A DNA stretch of 62,404 nt from an uncultured Fretibacterium sp. GTDB lineage: Bacteria > Synergistota > Synergistia > Synergistales > Aminobacteriaceae. The DNA lies in assembly GCA_937911045.1 (NCBI GenBank), contig CALEPX010000073.1, positions 1-62,404 on the forward strand, written 5' to 3'. A program made the position numbers and the translations under genes. The stretch's first letter is position 1; each line of letters opens with the position of its first letter. Of the stretch, positions 44,076 through 52,385 are shown piece by piece. The notes beneath the pieces are model-generated. The model was not told where the DNA came from. It saw nothing but the letters and a program-made list of their open reading frames with translations, and made no database searches.

Positions 44076-45212
44076 ATGGAGAATAAGACAGAATCTGTAA
44101 ATTTAGAACAAGCTCGTGACAAAGTAATCATTCGAACCAGCATTATAGGTATCCTGACAAATGTATTTCTGGCAGCTTTTAAGGCGGTGATTGGGATCAT
44201 TTCCAATTCAATAGCTGTTACCCTGGATGCCGTTAATAATCTGTCGGATGCCCTTTCTTCTATCATTACGATCGTAGGAACAAAGCTTGCCGGGAAGCTC
44301 CCCGATAAAAAACATCCGCTCGGATATGGCAGGATCGAGTATCTTAGCGCAATGCTCGTTTCTGGGATCGTTCTTTATGCAGGTATAACATCTGCTGTTG
44401 AGTCTGTCAAAAAGATTATCGCTCCTGAAAAACCCGATTACAGTATCATCTCTCTCGTTATCATAGCAGTAGCAGTCATAGTGAAGATAATCCTCGGCAG
44501 ATATGTCAAGGCAAAAGGTGAACAGGTCAATTCCGGATCACTGGTTGCTTCTGGTTCTGACGCAATGTTTGATGCCATTCTTTCGGGATCCGTGCTGGTT
44601 TCTGCAATCATTTTTATGCTTAGCGGTCTGTCGCTTGAGGCATATGTGGGCATTGTTATCGCTGGTTTTATTATTAAGGCAGGAATTGATATGATGATTG
44701 AAACACTGAATGAGATCTTAGGCACAAGAGCTGATAAAGAAAAAACAGACATGATCAAAAAGCTGCTTTCCGAAGAACAAGATGTCAGAGGTGTCTATGA
44801 TCTGATCATGTACAATTATGGTCCTGATAAAGATTTTGCTTCTGTTCATCTGGAATTACCCGACACAATGACAGCAAAAGAGATTGATAAGCTGACAAGA
44901 AAGCTTGAAAGAAAAGTCTACAAGGGAACAGGTATTGTTCTTGCCGGTGTAGGTTTGTATTCTTATAATACCGGCAGTGATGAAGCTGCCAATATACAGA
45001 AAGATGTCCATGAGCGTGTCATGGCGCACGACTGGGCTGTTCAGATGCACGGATTCTATTTGGATATGGAAACTAAGGAGATGACCTTTGATGTTGTTAT
45101 GAGCTTTGATATTAACCCACATGAAGGACTTCGGATCATTTACAATGAGATCAAAGACACATATCCGGAATATGACATTCAGATTGCACCGGATGTTGAT
45201 GTTTCGGACTAA
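44076..45212 (+). CDS. Cation diffusion facilitator (CDF) metal efflux transporter
   Basis: This 378-residue transporter has six hydrophobic segments. SIAVTLDAVNNLSDALSS in helix 2 and GSDAMFDAILSG in helix 5 carry the two Asp/Asn pairs of the CDF metal site. HPLGYGRIEYLSA is the family signature. A cytoplasmic C-terminal domain of about 90 residues ends the core, followed by an extra 80 residues containing several His (VHERVMAHDW, QMHGFYLD). The codon choice (frequent ATC, CTT, GTT; few of the GAATTTCC-like runs typical of its neighbours) looks foreign, suggesting transfer from Firmicutes. Zn or Mn export is likely but not determined. Confidence 0.9.
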   Translation: MENKTESVNLEQARDKVIIRTSIIGILTNVFLAAFKAVIGIISNSIAVTLDAVNNLSDALSSIITIVGTKLAGKLPDKKHPLGYGRIEYLSAMLVSGIVLYAGITSAVESVKKIIAPEKPDYSIISLVIIAVAVIVKIILGRYVKAKGEQVNSGSLVASGSDAMFDAILSGSVLVSAIIFMLSGLSLEAYVGIVIAGFIIKAGIDMMIETLNEILGTRADKEKTDMIKKLLSEEQDVRGVYDLIMYNYGPDKDFASVHLELPDTMTAKEIDKLTRKLERKVYKGTGIVLAGVGLYSYNTGSDEAANIQKDVHERVMAHDWAVQMHGFYLDMETKEMTFDVVMSFDINPHEGLRIIYNEIKDTYPEYDIQIAPDVDVSD

Positions 45213-45324
45213 AAGCCAAATTCCAGTTTGTCAAAATGTTTCTGGGAGCGGCTTTGCGAACGAATAAAACGTGGATATGTTCCTTTTTGACGGAGCATAA
45301 AAAAATCGAAAGAGGTAGATAATA

Positions 45325-45741
45325 TTGAACAGAAAAATTGGAACAGTAGCATTAGTAATAGCAATTACAGCGTGGTGTTTTTCCGTGGTGAGTTTAGTGA
45401 GGTTGCAAGCAACTAAAAACATTCAAGTCCAGTACGTGATGTATCTGGGAACTAACGGCAAAGATTCTAATCAGCCAGTATGCACACCAGATGAGGCAAA
45501 AATTACGGCTGCGAATATTCTGGCAGATCATTTCGGCGGCTACACGATTCAAGAGGCTAACGGCGGCTGGAAGGATAACGGGAAATTATATCAGGAATAC
45601 ACACTCGTGATTTACCTGAGCGATACTACGCTTGAGGCGATTCACGCTGCTGCTGATGAATTGCTCGCGGCATTTGATCAAAGCTCAATCCTGATTCACG
45701 CGAACACAACCAAGACAGAATTTTACTCCGGGAAAAAATAA
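45325..45741 (+). CDS. Small membrane-anchored protein, DUF3574-like
   Basis: The TTG at 45325 follows AGAGGTAG. The product is 138 residues with one N-terminal hydrophobic segment (GTVALVIAITAWCFSVVSLV) and a soluble part facing outward. The segment QYVMYLGTNGKD, then GGYTIQEANGGWKD and LVIYLSD resembles the DUF3574 family, whose function is not known. I would not assign an enzymatic role. It has the base composition of the host, unlike the efflux gene before it, and the next gene starts 5 bases after its stop. Confidence 0.5.
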   Translation: MNRKIGTVALVIAITAWCFSVVSLVRLQATKNIQVQYVMYLGTNGKDSNQPVCTPDEAKITAANILADHFGGYTIQEANGGWKDNGKLYQEYTLVIYLSDTTLEAIHAAADELLAAFDQSSILIHANTTKTEFYSGKK

Positions 45742-45746
45742 CCAGA

Positions 45747-46367
45747 ATGAACGCACCTGACCCAAACACGATCAACCCGATTGCAGGATATGATCGCGAA
45801 ATTTACGTAAAACCTACGATTAAGAATCCAAATATAATTGTAGGAGATTTTACGTACATTGCAGATTATGAGTTCGAGAGTCACGTTACGCACTTTTATC
45901 CGTGGAGCAGGGACAAGCTAATCATCGGGAAATTCTGCCAGATTGCAGCAGGTGTAGAATTTGTCATGAACGATGCTAATCACCAAATGAACGCTGTAAC
46001 AACATTTCCGTTTTATACGCTCGATGGCTGGCACATGAAAGCTCCTGAAAAATCAGACATGCCGTTCAAAGGAGACACAGTGATTGGCAATGATGTTTGG
46101 ATCGGACAGAACGCCGTGATACTTCCCGGAGTAAATATCGGGGACGGAGCGATTATCGGGGCAAACAGCGTCGTGGGCAGTCGTGTTGATCCGTATACGA
46201 TCGTTGCGGGTAATCCGGCAAAATTGATCAGGAAACGCTTCGATGACGAACTGATCGAGTTAATGCTGAGCTTCAAGTGGTGGGACAAAAGCATCGACGA
46301 AATCAATGCTCTGATTCCGCTCTTGACAAGCAGCGATTTGGAAGCGGTAAAATCAAAACTGAGGTGA
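45747..46367 (+). CDS. Xenobiotic acyltransferase of the Vat/CatB type (hexapeptide repeat)
   Basis: This 206-residue left-handed beta-helix acetyltransferase has NDANHQMNAVTTFPF, a form of the conserved block around the catalytic His of streptogramin A and CatB chloramphenicol acetyltransferases. The IGNDVWIGQNAVILPGVNI and VVGSRVDPYTIVAGNPAKL hexapeptide turns follow. Enzymes of this group inactivate antibiotics, but many chromosomal relatives have unknown acceptors, so resistance is a possibility only. It lies in an apparent unit with the DUF3574-like and nitroreductase genes (gaps of 4-5 bases). Confidence 0.85.
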   Translation: MNAPDPNTINPIAGYDREIYVKPTIKNPNIIVGDFTYIADYEFESHVTHFYPWSRDKLIIGKFCQIAAGVEFVMNDANHQMNAVTTFPFYTLDGWHMKAPEKSDMPFKGDTVIGNDVWIGQNAVILPGVNIGDGAIIGANSVVGSRVDPYTIVAGNPAKLIRKRFDDELIELMLSFKWWDKSIDEINALIPLLTSSDLEAVKSKLR

Positions 46368-46371
46368 AATT

Positions 46372-46869
46372 ATGAGCAGTATTTACACAAGAGTCAGCGT
46401 TAGGCAATTTGAAGATCGCCCCGTTGAGCCTGAGAAAATCACGGAAATTATTCGTGCTGGAATGCAAGCTCCATCTTGCGGCAATCAACAGCCTTGGGAA
46501 TTTTACGTCGTTACGAATCGAGAGAAATTACTGGAACTTTCGAAATCACATAAATACGCATCGTGTGCGGCGAAAGCTCCTGTCGCAATAGTTCCGGTTT
46601 ATCGAAAAACTGGTTTGTGGCTGCCTGAATACGCGCACATAGACATGTCAATCGCTCAGGAAAACATGTGGCTCATGACTGACGAACTTGGACTTGGCGG
46701 CGTGTGGCTTGGCATTGCTCCCCAACAGGAACGTATGGATTGCGTGCGAAAGATTCTCTCGTTGCCGGATAATCTTGAGGCGTTCTCGATTTTTGCGTTG
46801 GGCTATCCGGCGAGGAAAAATCATCAAGAAGATCGCTTTGACGAGAACCGCATACATTACATGAATTAG
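46372..46869 (+). CDS. Nitroreductase-family FMN protein
   Basis: This 165-residue member of the small nitroreductase family opens RVSVRQFEDRPVEPEKI, the FMN-binding Arg-x-Ser-x-Arg block. The same protein has MQAPSCGNQQPWEFYVV and LGLGGVWLGIAPQQERM, which close the flavin site. It reduces an unknown substrate using NAD(P)H. AAATTATG follows GAGGTG at normal spacing. It is probably transcribed with the acetyltransferase. Confidence 0.9.
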   Translation: MSSIYTRVSVRQFEDRPVEPEKITEIIRAGMQAPSCGNQQPWEFYVVTNREKLLELSKSHKYASCAAKAPVAIVPVYRKTGLWLPEYAHIDMSIAQENMWLMTDELGLGGVWLGIAPQQERMDCVRKILSLPDNLEAFSIFALGYPARKNHQEDRFDENRIHYMN

Positions 46870-46893
46870 CGCGAATTAACAGGAGAATTTATC

Positions 46894-48978
46894 ATGAAGG
46901 GTACAGAATGCGATTTTATTAGATACTTGGAAGGCTCCGACAAACGTTTTGTGATTCCCGTGTACCAGAGAAATTATGATTGGAAAGTCGAGCATTGCAG
47001 ACAACTTTACGACGATCTCGTGAAAACTATCAGAGAAAATCGTAGGAGACATTTTTTCGGCAGCATTGTCTCAGTTTATGATTCGAACGCCAGCGACATT
47101 GAAGTTCTTGTTATCGACGGTCAACAGCGAATTACTACAGTGTCGTTGCTTCTCTTGGCTATGTGCAATTTATTGGAAAAGGGCGTTGTCGTGTCGAGCA
47201 AGTCCAATTTGGGGCAGAAAATTCTCGAAGAATATCTAATAGACAAGTGGCAAACCGAGGAAAAAAAGTTGAAGCCCGTGAAAAATGACAAGCTAGCATT
47301 CAGTAAATTATTCGACAAAACTGAAGATTATGTTCGCGAATCGAATCTTACGGTGAATTACGAGTATTTTTTCAAGCGCATCCAGCAGCAGGAAATTACG
47401 ATTGATGAACTCTACGAAGCAATTTGTCGCCTTCAGATCATAGACATAAAGCTGAATCACGATGATAATCCACAGCTAATTTTCGAGAGCTTGAACTCAA
47501 CCGGCTTGGACTTAAGTGAGGCGGACAAAATCCGGAATTTTATCTTGATGAATCTGTCGGCAAAAGATCAGGAATATTATTACGAAAATTACTGGAATCC
47601 GATTGAGATTCACACGAAATACGACGTGAGTTCATTCATTCGCGATTACTTGACGATTAAGCACCGGGCGCTTCTACAAAAGAATAAGATTTACGTCGAA
47701 TTCAAAATCTTTTTCGAGAACGCGCATCTTGACACGAAATCTTTACTCGATGACATGCTGACTTACGCCAAACGTTACGAGATTCTGATTGGGAAGAGCA
47801 ATTCCGGTGAATGTGAACTCGATAATTGCATATTGAGGCTGAATCGTCTAGAGACAACTGTGACACGACCGTATTTCCTCGAAGTCCTGAGATTGCGTGA
47901 CGAAAACAAATTTACACTCGCACAAGTCACGGAAATTTTCAAGATTGTTGAGAGTTACTTGTTCCGTGGAATTATTTGCGATTTACCGATGGGGCATCAG
48001 AGCAAAGTTTTCCCGTTTCTGCACCGTGAAATTATTCGATACGACGGCACCGATGATAATTACGTCGAGAAACTCAAATACGCTCTGCTGTCAAGAAAAG
48101 AACGCGCACGTTTCCCAGATAATAACGAGTTCGTCACGAAATTTTCACAGCGTAACATTTACTCAATGCAGAGCAAAAACAAGATTTACATTCTTGAACG
48201 TTTCGAGAATTTCGGCACGCTTGAGACAAAAGATATTTACGAACACTGCGACAACGGCACGTACTCAATCGAGCATATCATGCCGCAGCATTTGACACCG
48301 CTTTGGCAAAGAGAACTCGGCGATGATTACGAACGCATTCACAAAGAATATTTGGACAGAATCGCAAATCTAACTTTGACAGCGTACAACTCAAAATACA
48401 GCAATGATTCATTCACGAACAAGAAGACTATGCAAAACGGCTTCATTGAAAGTGGCATCAGGCTTAATCAGTGGCTCGCTCAAAAAAACAAGTGGACGGA
48501 ATCTGAACTCGAAGAACGTAATAATTATCTCATGGGACTTGCTCTGAAAATTTGGGCTGCTCCCGTCACAAGTTACAAGTCCGAGAAAAAACAACTTAAG
48601 ACGTTTAGCCTAGACGATGACGCTGAATTATTAACCGGTCGTTCGATTGTAAAATTCGCTTTCAAGAACACAGAACAGCCCGTCACGAGTTGGATCGAAA
48701 TGTACCAGAATGTAATGCAGATTTTGTACGCTGAGGATAAAACAATTATCACGAGATTAGCCGTCTCTAAAAACGATAAGATTTCGATTCATTTCAGCAC
48801 AAACACGAACGCTTTCCAGAGATACATTCAGCTTGACGATGGAATTTACCTTAACAAGACCTCCAGCACTCAAAACAAACTTTACGTTTTAAATAACTTG
48901 TTCAAACTTTACAACGAAGATCCTGCAAGTTTAGTATTTTATTTGCGCGATGAAAATGAAGCTGATTCTGAATCTTGA
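46894..48978 (+). CDS. Fused GmrSD-type (DUF262-DUF1524) modification-dependent restriction protein
   Basis: This 694-residue protein has an N-terminal DUF262 ParB-like NTPase domain with IPVYQRNYDW (21-30) and IDGQQRITTV (74-83), a central helical part with FESLNSTGLDLSEADKIRNF, and a C-terminal DUF1524 HNH nuclease with EHIMPQ (460-465) and IANLTLTAYNSKYSN. This is the single-chain form of GmrSD, a type IV enzyme that cuts DNA with modified cytosines such as glucosylated hydroxymethylcytosine in phage; related proteins are SspE and BrxU. A defence role is likely; the modification recognised is unknown. AGGAGAA lies 8 bases before the ATG. Confidence 0.92.
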   Translation: MKGTECDFIRYLEGSDKRFVIPVYQRNYDWKVEHCRQLYDDLVKTIRENRRRHFFGSIVSVYDSNASDIEVLVIDGQQRITTVSLLLLAMCNLLEKGVVVSSKSNLGQKILEEYLIDKWQTEEKKLKPVKNDKLAFSKLFDKTEDYVRESNLTVNYEYFFKRIQQQEITIDELYEAICRLQIIDIKLNHDDNPQLIFESLNSTGLDLSEADKIRNFILMNLSAKDQEYYYENYWNPIEIHTKYDVSSFIRDYLTIKHRALLQKNKIYVEFKIFFENAHLDTKSLLDDMLTYAKRYEILIGKSNSGECELDNCILRLNRLETTVTRPYFLEVLRLRDENKFTLAQVTEIFKIVESYLFRGIICDLPMGHQSKVFPFLHREIIRYDGTDDNYVEKLKYALLSRKERARFPDNNEFVTKFSQRNIYSMQSKNKIYILERFENFGTLETKDIYEHCDNGTYSIEHIMPQHLTPLWQRELGDDYERIHKEYLDRIANLTLTAYNSKYSNDSFTNKKTMQNGFIESGIRLNQWLAQKNKWTESELEERNNYLMGLALKIWAAPVTSYKSEKKQLKTFSLDDDAELLTGRSIVKFAFKNTEQPVTSWIEMYQNVMQILYAEDKTIITRLAVSKNDKISIHFSTNTNAFQRYIQLDDGIYLNKTSSTQNKLYVLNNLFKLYNEDPASLVFYLRDENEADSES

Positions 48979-48980
48979 CC

Positions 48981-50069
48981 TTACGCTTTGCCCTTTAACT
49001 TGTAGACCATGGCGAGGACTTCTGCGACGGACTTGTAAAAATCTTCGGGGATTTCTTCGCCAATCTCGACATTCTGGTATAATGCCCAGGCTAGCGGCTT
49101 GTTCTCGATAATCGGAATGTGATAGCTTTCTGCAATTTCACGGATTCGTTTCGCCGTAAAATCCTGACCTTTCGCGATAACTTGCGGCGCACCCATAACG
49201 GCCCTGTCATATTGAATCGCGATTGCCAATCTTGTCGGGTTCGTGATAACTACATCAGCTTTCGGAACATCTGCCATCATTCGCTGCTTTGCCATTTCAC
49301 GCTGCTTCTGACGAATTTTCTGTTTAACCTGAGGATCGCCTTCCATTTGTTTATATTCTTCTTTGATTTCCTGCTTGCTCATGCGAATAGATTTCTCGAA
49401 GTCCCATTTCTGGTACGCATAATCAGCGAACGCTATCACCAGCAACATGAACGCCAATCTCATAGCCAGTGACCAGAGCATATCCCAAAATTCCATGCTG
49501 CCAATTTCCAGAGGCATCTGCATAGCTTTCGAAGTCGAGGGCAAATAATTCCGGATTGCAGAATATATCACGACCGCAAATAACGTAGCTTTCAAAAGTC
49601 CTTTCAACAATTCCACGATTGAACGCAACGAGATAATTTTTTTCATGCCCGTGAACGGATTCAGTCTGTCAAATTTCGGTTTGAAAACTTCACTGCTCAT
49701 CGCGAGACCAACTTGTGAAATCACCGCCGCAGTCGAGAAAATCGCAACCAAAATTCCAACCGGCAGCCATGTCGCGAAATAATCTTTTATAGCTTCCCAC
49801 GAAACTAGATACAGCCAGCCGTCTTTCAATAGCGATCTATCCGACATGAAATTCACGCAGAAAGCTAATAACCCCGACAACATCTTCCACATGAATGCCC
49901 CAAACGCAGCCAAGCCTGACAGAGCCGTGATAATTTCGATTGCAGCGTTGAGATCTTTGCTCATGCACACGCGACCTTCTTCACGAACTTTCTCACGCTT
50001 TCTTGGTGTTGCCGGTTCAGTACGTTCTTCGGCGAAAAATTGCAAATTAATTCTAATCATGCTAGTCAT
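48981..50069 (-). CDS. flhB: Flagellar export apparatus protein FlhB (autocleavage motif NPTR)
   Basis: This 362-residue FlhB has four hydrophobic segments in residues 35-220 and a cytoplasmic domain, with the opening RTEPATPRKREKVREEG typical of FlhB. It switches type III export from hook to filament substrates after self-cleavage at N-P-T-H. Here the motif is N277-P278-T279-R280: cleaving Asn and Pro are kept but His is replaced by Arg. No other flagellar gene is within the window, although flhB normally sits with fliR and flhA. The gene converges on the restriction gene at a 2-base gap. Confidence 0.93.
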   Translation of the reverse strand: MTSMIRINLQFFAEERTEPATPRKREKVREEGRVCMSKDLNAAIEIITALSGLAAFGAFMWKMLSGLLAFCVNFMSDRSLLKDGWLYLVSWEAIKDYFATWLPVGILVAIFSTAAVISQVGLAMSSEVFKPKFDRLNPFTGMKKIISLRSIVELLKGLLKATLFAVVIYSAIRNYLPSTSKAMQMPLEIGSMEFWDMLWSLAMRLAFMLLVIAFADYAYQKWDFEKSIRMSKQEIKEEYKQMEGDPQVKQKIRQKQREMAKQRMMADVPKADVVITNPTRLAIAIQYDRAVMGAPQVIAKGQDFTAKRIREIAESYHIPIIENKPLAWALYQNVEIGEEIPEDFYKSVAEVLAMVYKLKGKA

Positions 50070-50095
50070 AATTCAGAATTATACATGATAATCTC

Positions 50096-50124
50096 TTGAC
50101 GAGTTCAGCATCGTGCGCTAAAAT
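50096..50124 (+). promoter_or_regulatory. Promoter of the tRNA cluster
   Basis: TTGACG and TAAAAT are 17 bases apart, and the -10 ends 17 bases before the first tRNA. It is the same pair of hexamers and spacing as the promoter of the tRNA-CAT gene at 20.3 kb. Confidence 0.85.
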
Positions 50125-50141
50125 ACGACGTGTTTGCTAGA

Positions 50142-50228
50142 GCCGGGCTGGTGGAATGGCAGACACACGGGACTTAAAATCCCGGGGGCGTAAAGTCCGT
50201 GAGGGTTCAAGTCCCTCGTCCGGCACCA
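50142..50228 (+). tRNA. tRNA-Leu (TAA anticodon)
   Basis: An 87-base gene with encoded CCA. GCCGGGC pairs with GTCCGGC, the anticodon loop is CTTAAAA, and a long variable arm (GGGGGCGTAAAGTCC) is present as expected for tRNA-Leu. It is first in a three-tRNA cluster. Confidence 0.97.
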
Positions 50229-50232
50229 ATAT

Positions 50233-50309
50233 CGCGGGGTGGAGCAGTCTGGAAGCTCGTCGGGCTCATAACCCGAAGGTCAAAGGTTCAAATCCTTTCC
50301 CCGCCACCA
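50233..50309 (+). tRNA. Initiator tRNA-fMet (CAT anticodon)
   Basis: A 77-base gene with CCA. It begins CGCGGGGTGGAGCAG, with the unpaired first base and the GGG/CCC anticodon-stem pairs (GTCGGGCTCATAACCCGA) that mark initiators. Confidence 0.97.
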
Positions 50310-50332
50310 ATTTTCACAAGCATTTATCACAT

Positions 50333-50409
50333 GGCGGTATAGCTCAGTTGGCTAGAGCACGCGGTTCATACCCGCGTTGTCCCCGGTTCGAATCCAGGTG
50401 CCGCCACCA
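50333..50409 (+). tRNA. Elongator tRNA-Met (CAT anticodon)
   Basis: A 77-base gene with CCA. GGCGGTA pairs with TGCCGCC; the anticodon arm is GCGGTTCATACCCGC. The T stem CCCGG/CCAGG has one C-A mismatch. T-runs follow the CCA. The WYL gene's stop lies 5 bases beyond. Confidence 0.93.
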
Positions 50410-50414
50410 TTTTT

Positions 50415-51413
50415 TTATCTCGGAGCATTAAGATTCATCATTTTCTGAGCCAAATCATAAACCATGTTACGCAGCTCAAGAGGCTCAATCACCGAAATAT
50501 ACGGAGCTGACGACATGATCCAGCGTGATAATTCTTTCAAAGACGGAACTTCAGCCGATAATTCAATCGTGTTCGAATCAAGTCGCGTTATTTCTTGTGT
50601 CGGATTCCATCGCGTCTCAGAAACAATCGTCGCCATCGGTTCAACAATTCGCAGCTTGATCTTGTAAGCCAAATCTCCGGGCGTTACGTACCATGCTGAG
50701 GACGTGAATTTCTCTTGGGAATAATTCTCCGGCGGCTCGATAAATTCCAGCTCAGGACGTTTCCCAGCCCGAATTATCCGCGATAACCTGAACAAATACG
50801 GCACCTGCTCCCGACACTTACCCGCCAGCAAATACCAAGCATGTTCCCGAAAAAACACTCCCCACGGCGCAAGAACATGTTCACGTTCTTCACGGTTTTT
50901 ATACGGCGACTTGTAAATCAATTCCAACACACAACGCTCGCGCAACGCTTCAAGTATCAGCCGGAATATTTCCGCGTCCATTTCCGAAACAGGTGTCGAA
51001 ACAGTAGCAGCTCCTGCCAGCCACTTGCCAAATTTAACGGAACTCTCGGGCAATATCTTCGCAACTTTCCGCCACAAAAATTCGCAGTTCGATCTCATGT
51101 GCGGCAAAAAATGCGAGACCATTCCCAATCCCGTAACCAGCGAAATCACGTCCTGTTCGTTCATGTTGATCGTCAGCAGAAAATCTCCCTCGGATTTCAG
51201 ACAATATCTCTGAGGCAAACTTCGCTTGAATATTATCTCGGCTCGATACTCATCACGCAGCATTCGTATATCTTCCTGCAACGCACGGCGATCTCGATAT
51301 TCACAAACTCGCAATAATTCACACGTCTCTGCTCCGGCTTCAGACTTTTTGCGCAGGAACGTCAGCAAGTTTATCAAGCGGCGTATCCTGAACGATGAAA
51401 TTGCGCGCGACAT
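50415..51413 (-). CDS. WYL-domain transcriptional regulator
   Basis: This 332-residue protein has an N-terminal helix-turn-helix (FRIRRLINLLTFLRKKSEAG, LQEDIRMLRDEY) and a WYL domain at about 155-245 (LELIYKSPYKNREEREHVLA, GVFFREHAWYLLAG, the W-Y-L triplet in AWYLLAG). A WCX-type C-terminal extension follows. WYL proteins sense ligands or nucleic acids and often repress defence operons (BrxR, CapW types). It is the last gene of the seven-gene minus-strand group, 2 bases after the immunity gene, and is the likely regulator of that group. Confidence 0.9.
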   Translation of the reverse strand: MSRAISSFRIRRLINLLTFLRKKSEAGAETCELLRVCEYRDRRALQEDIRMLRDEYRAEIIFKRSLPQRYCLKSEGDFLLTINMNEQDVISLVTGLGMVSHFLPHMRSNCEFLWRKVAKILPESSVKFGKWLAGAATVSTPVSEMDAEIFRLILEALRERCVLELIYKSPYKNREEREHVLAPWGVFFREHAWYLLAGKCREQVPYLFRLSRIIRAGKRPELEFIEPPENYSQEKFTSSAWYVTPGDLAYKIKLRIVEPMATIVSETRWNPTQEITRLDSNTIELSAEVPSLKELSRWIMSSAPYISVIEPLELRNMVYDLAQKMMNLNAPR

Positions 51414-51415
51414 TT

Positions 51416-51817
51416 TTATTCACGCAGATATTCACGCAAATATTCGCTCAGACTTGAGAATTTCTTTACGGGCTTCGAGTTCGGTGCGCTCTCGTAAATT
51501 TTCCCGTCAGAATCTTGCAGCATTATTACCCCGTCTACTCCGGTATTCTCAATTACGTACATGTCATCAGGAATTTCTGGGTTCAAAGCTCTCTCACTCA
51601 GCGTAACTTTCACAACGTTCAATCTAGGCGACGAAACTACTCCGGTTAATTCGATTCCATGCGCGGAAATTGCCCCAAATCTCAGCGTGTACTCAACAAA
51701 TTCAGCCGCAAATTTCACGCCCAATTCCGATTCTGCATCCGAAATTTCTCGTTCAGTAAGAACCGGCAAATGTTTCAGACCTTCAAGTTTTTCAATCACA
51801 GCGATAATATCACTCAT
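51416..51817 (-). CDS. SUKH-family (SMI1/KNR4) immunity protein
   Basis: The ATG at 51817 has AGGGGGAGTG 6 bases upstream; the open frame is longer but overlaps more of the toxin gene. The product of 133 residues shows the SMI1/KNR4 pattern: LTEREISDAESELGVKFAAE (helix 1 with the L-G-x-x-F core), GAISAHGIELTGV and MYVIENTGVDGVIML, then SDGKIYE. SUKH proteins are a major class of immunity proteins against nuclease toxins, which fits the gene before it. It overlaps the end of the toxin gene by 8 bases. Confidence 0.85.
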   Translation of the reverse strand: MSDIIAVIEKLEGLKHLPVLTEREISDAESELGVKFAAEFVEYTLRFGAISAHGIELTGVVSSPRLNVVKVTLSERALNPEIPDDMYVIENTGVDGVIMLQDSDGKIYESAPNSKPVKKFSSLSEYLREYLRE

Positions 51818-52385
51818 GAATTTCACTCCCCCTATGTTGCCAATGCTCTCGACGTTCATGCTGGAAAACATTGCGATCTATCTCCGAAATTTTCGCTTTA
51901 TCATGCAGAATTAAATCATTGCCTTTGCCTCGGTGTTCAGTTCGGGTCAACTCAGCAAATGGCGAGTCAGGTTTTTGCCCGATGTGATGCAGCTCGATTA
52001 TCTCCCCGTTAGAATAAATCGGCGGATTTCCGTTCTTGATTCGATCAAGATTGCTCTGTCCAAATTCGTCACGTTGCGTCCAGTCTATATCATCTCTGAG
52101 CAAACACACTCGACCATTCACTACACCTTCTCTGAGTTTCGCGTTCTTGTAAATTTCGAGTTCTTCGGCTGAATCTATATAGCGCATTATCTCACTCGAA
52201 AACGGAAATTTGATCTCGCGCGTAACAGGTGCGTCAAGTTTCGGAAAATTTTCGGGACTAGCTATCTCGGATTTTTTCATCTCACGCAATTCAGGTGCGT
52301 CAAGTTTCAGAGAATTTTCGGGATTGGCTATCTCGGATTTTTTCATCTCACGCACTTCAGAAAAAATTTTCCCAAAATGCAACAT
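51810..52385 (-). CDS. LHH-type HNH/Endo VII nuclease toxin with a short repeated N-terminus
   Basis: The start at 52385 forms TAATG with the stop of the HerA gene, and GGAGGGAG lies upstream. Of 191 residues, the C-terminal 70 hold E-L-H-H at 131-134, EHRGKGNDLILHD and FQHERREHW, the pattern of the LHH nuclease toxins of polymorphic toxin systems. The first 10-11 residues precede two 22-residue repeats (REMKKSEIA, then PENxxKLDAP). There is no signal peptide, no PT-VENN or Hcp/PAAR/Rhs delivery domain. The overlapping SUKH gene is its probable immunity partner. How it leaves the cell, or whether it acts inside, is not shown. Confidence 0.8.
   Translation of the reverse strand: MLHFGKIFSEVREMKKSEIANPENSLKLDAPELREMKKSEIASPENFPKLDAPVTREIKFPFSSEIMRYIDSAEELEIYKNAKLREGVVNGRVCLLRDDIDWTQRDEFGQSNLDRIKNGNPPIYSNGEIIELHHIGQKPDSPFAELTRTEHRGKGNDLILHDKAKISEIDRNVFQHERREHWQHRGSEIHE
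52229..52360. repeat. 66-base tandem duplication in the toxin gene
   Basis: Two adjacent 66-base copies differ at only a few bases and encode the 22-residue repeat near the N-terminus of the LHH toxin. The in-frame duplication lengthens the linker before the nuclease domain. Confidence 0.9.
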
